DNA from: Spodoptera frugiperda
Taxonomy: Eukaryota; Arthropoda; Insecta; Lepidoptera; Noctuidae
Assembly (NCBI RefSeq): GCF_023101765.2
Contig: NC_064229.1
Location: 5,522,001-5,586,000 of the forward strand
DNA length: 64,000 bases
Direction of reading: 5' to 3'
Notes under the pieces: generated by a model
Seen by the model: the letters and a program-made list of their open reading frames with translations, nothing else
Told to the model about the DNA's origin: nothing
The model's database searches: none
Shown: one piece after another, positions 62,357 through 64,000 of the stretch
Layout: each line of letters begins with the position of its first letter
How positions within the stretch are numbered: the first letter of the stretch is position 1
Translations under genes and position numbers: made by a program

Positions 62357-64000
62357 GTAAGGAGACCTTGTAACTATGTACCAAATCACTTGTATATGTT
62401 TATTTCGCATCACCATCAATGTAGCAATTGCTGAATATTGATATTTATATTTTGATACACTTATGTCTTATGTGAACAGTGTCGAGTGACTTTGTTTTAT
62501 GTTAACGCCATCGAAATGTTTCGGCGCTCTGATTGGCTGCTCAAAACTAACCAACCAATCAGATGGCTAAACGCGGTAACGTTTTGATCGCGTTAATGTA
62601 ATACAAACTCGTATTAGGCACTCTGTAAATCAATTCGCTAACGAGAATTGATTTAGACATGTGCTTGTTATAAAATAACTAAATTATCATTCGGCTATCT
62701 CTAAACATGTGATCGAAAATAAACAATCGGCTAAGTAATTAGGTACTGAAGAACTATCAAATTAACTTTCGGCTGTCAATCTGTTGCTTATCAAAATATA
62801 AATGTCGTAAGCAACTTACTAGGAAGTAGTTAATAAATATATAATTTGTGATGTGCATATTTGCATACATTAGATGTACTGTATTGTTACTAAGTATTGG
62901 AAAACTATTGGATTTTGTCACGTGTCAGCTTCGTAGAAACACCGCCATCTAATTTATTACTTATGTACTAAAGATTTGGTAGATATTTGGATAATTTGTT
63001 TCGCATTGTGTACTATGGACTCGTTAGTTAAACTTGGCTGATTGACTCATTCATATGAGAAGAATCTTTCGGTAGTGAGGTTAGATATTAATATTTATTT
63101 AATGCTTAATTATGATTAGACGGTAATACGAATTATTATGTATTTTTTTGAAGGATAGAGTCTCATAATATTTCTTTGTAGTAGGCTTTATTTATATATT
63201 TACGACCTTATGTCTGAATTAAAAATGTGGCTATGTATAGACACGTAATTTATATTAGATTGAAAAAAATCGCACGTATTTTTTTTCTTAGTTAGTAGGC
63301 ATAATTTAAAAGGACAGTAGGTATAATCAAAGTTATAAGTCGCGAACATGATACGTAAACCGATGTGTATGAGACTACGATAGTGACGGTGTTCCCCGGT
63401 AGGCGGCGTGGCCGAAGCGTGCGGGCGGCCCTGGCCACGTGACCGTGTGATGCCCGGTGAGACACACCCGCTACACGACACTCGCTACAAACCCACTAGT
63501 ACCGACATAACCCCGCTACGTTTTAAGAGTGAGATCTAACAAACAAACATACGTATCGTCCTTTTACGTAACTTATTTAAAATAATCAAGCAACAAAACA
63601 TGTATCATGCAACATGTTACTAGTTACCGTTGCAGCATTCGTTACATGATGCAACCTTTAATCTACTTAATGTCCCGTAACTCACTCTTAAAACTATTTT
63701 TAAAGAATATGCTTTTTTGTAAATATTTAATATTGATTCAAGATATTTTTAATAGTATTATTTATAATGTGCACGCAAATGGCTTCTTTCTTTCTCACGA
63801 TTTTTCTTCTAATTGACTTAACCATCTTGTTTCACAGCTGTCTACATCCGAACATTTGATAGAAATTAAACGAATCATTATTTGAATTGTTGTATTATAT
63901 GGATTCGTCATCGCTACATCACTGAGACCTACATTTCGTGCTTAGATCGATCTCAAATTAAGCTAAATCTCATTAATTTCTCAATGTGAATATTTTTGAT
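62357..64000 (+). other. HCS intron running off the window
   Basis: Contains a MITE copy (62480-62621) and a GC-rich patch at about 63380-63480. No confident next exon. A candidate acceptor (TTTCACAG) at 63838 opens only 15 codons before a stop and does not resemble HCS. Confidence 0.45.
62480..62621. mobile_element. MITE-like foldback element, copy 3
   Basis: Core ttcggcgctctgattggc / ccaatcagatggctaaa with outer 'gttaacgcc ... gcgttaat' and 'caaactcgtattaggcac', related to the copies at 10973 and 18098. Confidence 0.6.

Noticed and set aside
63838..63885. Next HCS exon after an acceptor-like TTTCACAG
   Set aside because: It hits a stop after 15 codons and the residues do not resemble HCS.

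Overview
The window is nuclear DNA of a moth (Lepidoptera), probably a noctuid. The evidence is AT-rich sequence, many short exons with GT-AG introns, insect-type protein sequences, and dense lepidopteran-style repeats: tRNA-derived SINEs, a roughly 150 bp SINE with clean target-site duplications, RTE and jockey/CR1-like LINE tails, and small foldback MITEs. I joined the gene models by eye from splice sites, reading phase and family conservation. In every model the exon phases add up, but no transcript data were used.

Layout on the + axis: (1) 2037-7107 (+), 3' part of a sarcoplasmic-calcium-binding-protein-like EF-hand gene whose first exon is not identified. (2) 9775-10764 (-), a CutC-family gene with a possible in-frame cassette exon. 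(3) 12043-17776 (+), complete ABCE1 (RLI/pixie), 11 coding exons, 608 aa. (4) 17777-22640, a repeat-rich intergenic stretch. (5) 23044-33380 (+), annexin B9/IX-like, with three alternative last exons. (6) 33599-38017 (-), a short RAD51C-type recombinase of spn-D size, tail-to-tail with annexin. (7) 38360-43600 (+), Mediator subunit 29 (intersex), head-to-head with RAD51C across 342 bp. (8) 43601-49277, a large gene-poor interval. (9) 49278-50576 and 50656-53927 (-), two tandem divergent Atg8/LC3-like genes only 79 bp apart. (10) 57463-62356 (+), the N-terminal half of holocarboxylase synthetase, running off the right edge before its catalytic domain.

Most genes are housekeeping: ribosome recycling, membrane and Ca2+ biology, homologous recombination, transcription, biotin attachment. 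There is no operon-like logic, although two close pairs may share regulatory DNA (RAD51C/Med29 and the Atg8 pair).

The most notable locus is the Atg8-like pair. The downstream copy stops exactly at the C-terminal Phe-Gly, so its conjugation glycine needs no Atg4 trimming, and it starts with a Met-Gly-Gly-Gly-Gly-Cys N-terminus that fits an N-myristoylation/palmitoylation pattern. The upstream copy appears to carry a 27-residue tail after its Phe-Gly. Other leads are a Cys-rich possible cassette exon in CutC, a duplicated splice donor in Med29, a twin-primed RTE insertion with a TSD, and three long perfect or near-perfect hairpins.
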